Below, piece after piece: positions 39,914 through 41,985 of a stretch of 41,985 nt of DNA. Position numbers and translations under genes: made by a program. The DNA is from Clostridia bacterium (GTDB lineage: Bacteria; Bacillota; Clostridia; Oscillospirales; Acutalibacteraceae), in NCBI GenBank assembly GCA_017454815.1, contig JAFTCG010000067.1:1-41985 (forward strand), written 5' to 3'. The notes below the pieces were generated by a model, which did not search any database, was not told where the DNA came from, and saw nothing but the letters and a program-made list of their open reading frames with translations. The first letter of the stretch is position 1, and each line of letters starts with the position of its first letter.

Positions 39914-40810
39914 TCACTGACGGGAGCCGACAAATTCATGCGATTCGTCTTCGGCGGTTTTGTCCTCTGCGTCATCCTTGCGGCCTTCGACAACACCGTC
40001 CCTCTTCAGGACGGTCAATATCGAGCCGAAAAACACCCGGACATCCATCAGAAAGCCGGAAAGGCTTGACTTCTTCAAGGCGGCGGTATATTCGCCGTCA
40101 AGCTTTGCCTTGACGGGGATCTCAAGCTCGTCGCGGCCGCTCATCTGCGCAAGTCCGGTCAAACCCGGTCTGACGTCGTTTGCGCCGTACCTGTCGCGCT
40201 CGCCGATAAGGAATTCCTGGTTCCACAGCGCAGGACGGGGACCGACAATGCTCATCGAGCCCTTGATGATGTTCAAAAGCTGGGGCAACTCGTCGATCGA
40301 CAGCTTTCGGATCAGTTTTCCGATTCTTAGCAGGTACATGTCGGGGTTTTCAAGCTGATGAGTCGGGACATTATGAGGGGTATCAAGCCTCATCGAGCGA
40401 AATTTCATCAATTCAAAGTAGCCGTTTCCCTGCGAGATCCTTTTTTGCCTGAAGATCACGGGGCCGGGGTCGTCGAGCTTGATCGCTATTGCCGTAACGG
40501 CGAGCAAAGGTGAAAAGACGATAAGCCCGATGACGGAAAGAACAACGTCTATCACGCGCTTTATGTATTTTTCATAAAATGTTGATGAATACTCTCTTTC
40601 GCCGACAACTTCAAGGTGTCCCCTCACGGCGTCGGCGTTAACGGGATCGTTCTCATCCTCGACGAAAACGACTTTCTTGTGATACATCGGGTTTTGTTTG
40701 GCAGGATCGATCTTGTTTTTTGTTTCGGTTTTCAAGTCCGGCGCGGCGTCATGACCGATTGCCGCAGTATCAGCGAGTGCGCTATCGTTTTTTACAGCGT
40801 TTTCAGACAT
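39914..40810 (-). CDS. Undecaprenyl-phosphate sugar-phosphate transferase (bacterial sugar transferase)
   Basis: A 298-residue priming enzyme of glycan synthesis. After an unusual 80-residue hydrophilic start there is one membrane segment (about 86-110). The catalytic domain follows: DDPGPVIFRQKR (113-124), FELMKFRSM, RKLSIDELPQLLNIIKGSMSIVGPRP and RPGLTGLAQMSGR. This is the small, monotopic (PglC/WsaP-like core) form without the four-helix N-terminal domain of WbaP. The C-terminus is acidic and disordered-looking. It faces the GT4-epimerase pair across a shared terminator. Sugar unknown. Confidence 0.9.
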   Translation of the reverse strand: MSENAVKNDSALADTAAIGHDAAPDLKTETKNKIDPAKQNPMYHKKVVFVEDENDPVNADAVRGHLEVVGEREYSSTFYEKYIKRVIDVVLSVIGLIVFSPLLAVTAIAIKLDDPGPVIFRQKRISQGNGYFELMKFRSMRLDTPHNVPTHQLENPDMYLLRIGKLIRKLSIDELPQLLNIIKGSMSIVGPRPALWNQEFLIGERDRYGANDVRPGLTGLAQMSGRDELEIPVKAKLDGEYTAALKKSSLSGFLMDVRVFFGSILTVLKRDGVVEGRKDDAEDKTAEDESHEFVGSRQ

Positions 40811-40922
40811 TTCTCCACCTGCATTCCTAATGATCGTAAAAAAATTCGGATATTATTGAAACTCTAAATAACAGATTTGTTCGACAAAAACGGACTGTTT
40901 TCCCGCTTTTCAGCCTTGGATT

Positions 40923-40951
40923 ATTATAATATATTGCGCGGTCATTGTCAA
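40923..40951 (-). promoter_or_regulatory. Consensus sigma-A promoter of the sugar transferase
   Basis: Minus-strand TTGACA (40951-40946), 17-nt spacer, TATAAT (40928-40923): full consensus. A leader of about 105 nt precedes the ATG at 40810. Confidence 0.85.
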
Positions 40952-41085
40952 GGCAAAAAGCGACGATCCCCCGTTCAAAATGATGTCAGAAATAATGCTG
41001 CATTTTACTTCGTAACCCCGAGTTTTCCATATCCCCCGGGAATCTCCGTTGGCTCCGAAATCTCAAAAACTCCAAAAAAAGACCT

Positions 41086-41148
41086 AAGCATATCTGATTG
41101 TCCCAAACAGGAGAGGAATCCTGAAAACGGGGACAGCCAGATATGCTT
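41086..41148 (-). terminator. Long composite hairpin terminator
   Basis: On the minus strand AAGCATATCTG / CAGATATGCTT (11 bp), then GTCCC / GGGAC, then AGGA / TCCT stack into one 63-nt hairpin. It is followed by AGGTC and T7. It lies about 75 nt after the right-edge gene and is its probable terminator. The remaining 40952-41085 and 41149-41222 hold nothing I recognise. Confidence 0.8.
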
Positions 41149-41222
41149 TTTATGAAGGACATAATAATGTCAAAGAACGGCTTTACGGATCACAAAAGAT
41201 AGCCCGGATCCTTTTATCCTTT

Positions 41223-41985
41223 TTAGTTCAGCCAAGAAACAACCAGGTAGCACTTGTCGGTTGCGACGACGTTGTGCGAGGAGTCGTAGCCGGTGAAGGT
41301 GAGCTTCAACGTCGTGCCGGGATCGTAGTTGCCCGTGCCGATTGTTATCGGGTAAGCTGCTCCGCTGGACGTGAGGGTTACTGCGCTCGTCAGCGACGGA
41401 ACCGAAGTATAGATGCCCGTTGCAGGGTTCTGCGCTTCAACAGAAACGCTCATCGAAGAAACATTTGAATACGCAAGAACGATGTTCTTCGTTGTTGCGC
41501 TCTGCGAAACAAGCGGATCGCCCGAAACGGTTGCGGCGATCGTAGCGTCGCTCGTTTCCTGGTTTTCAAACGTTACTATCGAGTTGTAAAGCAGAGTGTT
41601 CATCGGAGCGTCAGCCGTTCCGCCGAGATAGACGGAAACGTGCCATACAACTTCGTCGTTGTTGTCAGGCTGGATATAAGTCGGGCTGACGATCGAGAAG
41701 GTGTTGCTGCCCTCAACGAGAGGCACAAACACGCTGTAATCTCTTGAAGGATAAACCGTGCTGCCTGATTTACCGATGTATCCGCCGGAAGCTGTGAAGT
41801 TGTTGTCGAGCGTCACGACTGCAACGATTGCGCCTTCTTCAACGGGAGTTCTTGTATATACATCGCTCAACGTAAGACCAATGTTGAAATTGAAAGTGTT
41901 TGAGCCGTTGGCAGATGCGCTGCAGGATGTGCCCGCAACGGTGATCGTTGTAGCGTCGGCGCCGACGTTAACGACAAGGTTTGAA
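41223..41985 (-). CDS. Exported-looking protein of unknown function (N-terminus beyond the window)
   Basis: The frame is open from the right edge to a stop at 41223, at least 254 codons. A TTG at 41870 is in frame but has no ribosome site, and the coding frame clearly continues upstream, so the true start lies outside. Composition is rich in Ser, Thr, Val, Gly and Asn with alternating hydrophobic residues, as in secreted beta-sandwich proteins. Phrases such as VVNVGADATTITVAGTS and SVYLGGTADAPMNTLLYNS look like repeated beta domains. It ends LVVSWLN with no sorting signal seen. No family recognised; surface location is inference. Confidence 0.75.
   Translation of the reverse strand, partial: SNLVVNVGADATTITVAGTSCSASANGSNTFNFNIGLTLSDVYTRTPVEEGAIVAVVTLDNNFTASGGYIGKSGSTVYPSRDYSVFVPLVEGSNTFSIVSPTYIQPDNNDEVVWHVSVYLGGTADAPMNTLLYNSIVTFENQETSDATIAATVSGDPLVSQSATTKNIVLAYSNVSSMSVSVEAQNPATGIYTSVPSLTSAVTLTSSGAAYPITIGTGNYDPGTTLKLTFTGYDSSHNVVATDKCYLVVSWLN

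Overview
The window looks like chromosomal DNA of an endospore-forming, low-to-mid GC Clostridia member, most likely an uncultured gut Oscillospirales/Ruminococcaceae-type bacterium. The reasons are sporulation genes (yabP, yabQ, a SpoVB-type flippase), a T-box, strong sigma-A promoters, AGGAGG ribosome binding sites, HemZ, RqcP, TrmK and a RecX-RecA pair with a LexA-like box, plus BspA-like leucine-rich-repeat surface proteins. Taxonomy is inference from gene content only. No rRNA, tRNA, CRISPR array or intact insertion sequence was recognised.

Layout. (1) 1-2791: the 5' part of a large secreted LRR protein on the minus strand, cut by the left edge. (2) 3037-11318: an eight-gene minus-strand operon, pheA-aroB-aroC-aroE/K-aroQ-aroA-tyrA-aroF. 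It encodes all seven steps to chorismate (AroE and AroK are fused) plus the branch enzymes for Phe and Tyr. It is preceded by a consensus promoter, a 22-codon leader peptide rich in Phe/Tyr/Trp codons, an antiterminator and an intrinsic terminator: a complete ribosome-mediated attenuator. (3) 11397-26102: a minus-strand housekeeping and sporulation block, recJ-rel-dtd-MBL hydrolase-hemZ-nucleoside kinase-spoVB-like-mazG-hup-rqcP-[secreted papain-like protease]-yabP-yabQ-divIC. The protease gene, with its own terminator, interrupts the usual rqcP-yabP junction. (4) 26150-27096: a plus-strand aldose-1-epimerase-like gene with its own promoter and terminator. (5) 27145-30238: a second LRR surface protein, paralogous to the first. 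(6) 30315-31070: a small XRE repressor with two palindromic operator-like sites, then a partial tandem repeat whose hairpins can terminate cysS. (7) 31089-33433: a Cys T-box leader, cysE and cysS. (8) 33423-36605: recA-recX-rimO with a LexA-like site. (9) 36707-39859: plus-strand DUF1858 redox protein, trmK, an SDR epimerase and a GT4 glycosyltransferase, convergent with a sugar-phosphate transferase (39914-40951). (10) 41223-41985: the C-terminal part of an unknown exported-looking protein, cut by the right edge.

How it works together. The aro operon should sense charged aromatic tRNAs through one leader peptide and adjust the whole chorismate/Phe/Tyr supply at once. The cysE-cysS operon senses tRNA-Cys by a T-box. 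The rel-recJ-mazG block joins stringent response, repair and nucleotide housekeeping to sporulation and septation functions. The surface genes (two LRR proteins, a protease, the right-edge protein) are interspersed accessory genes between conserved blocks.
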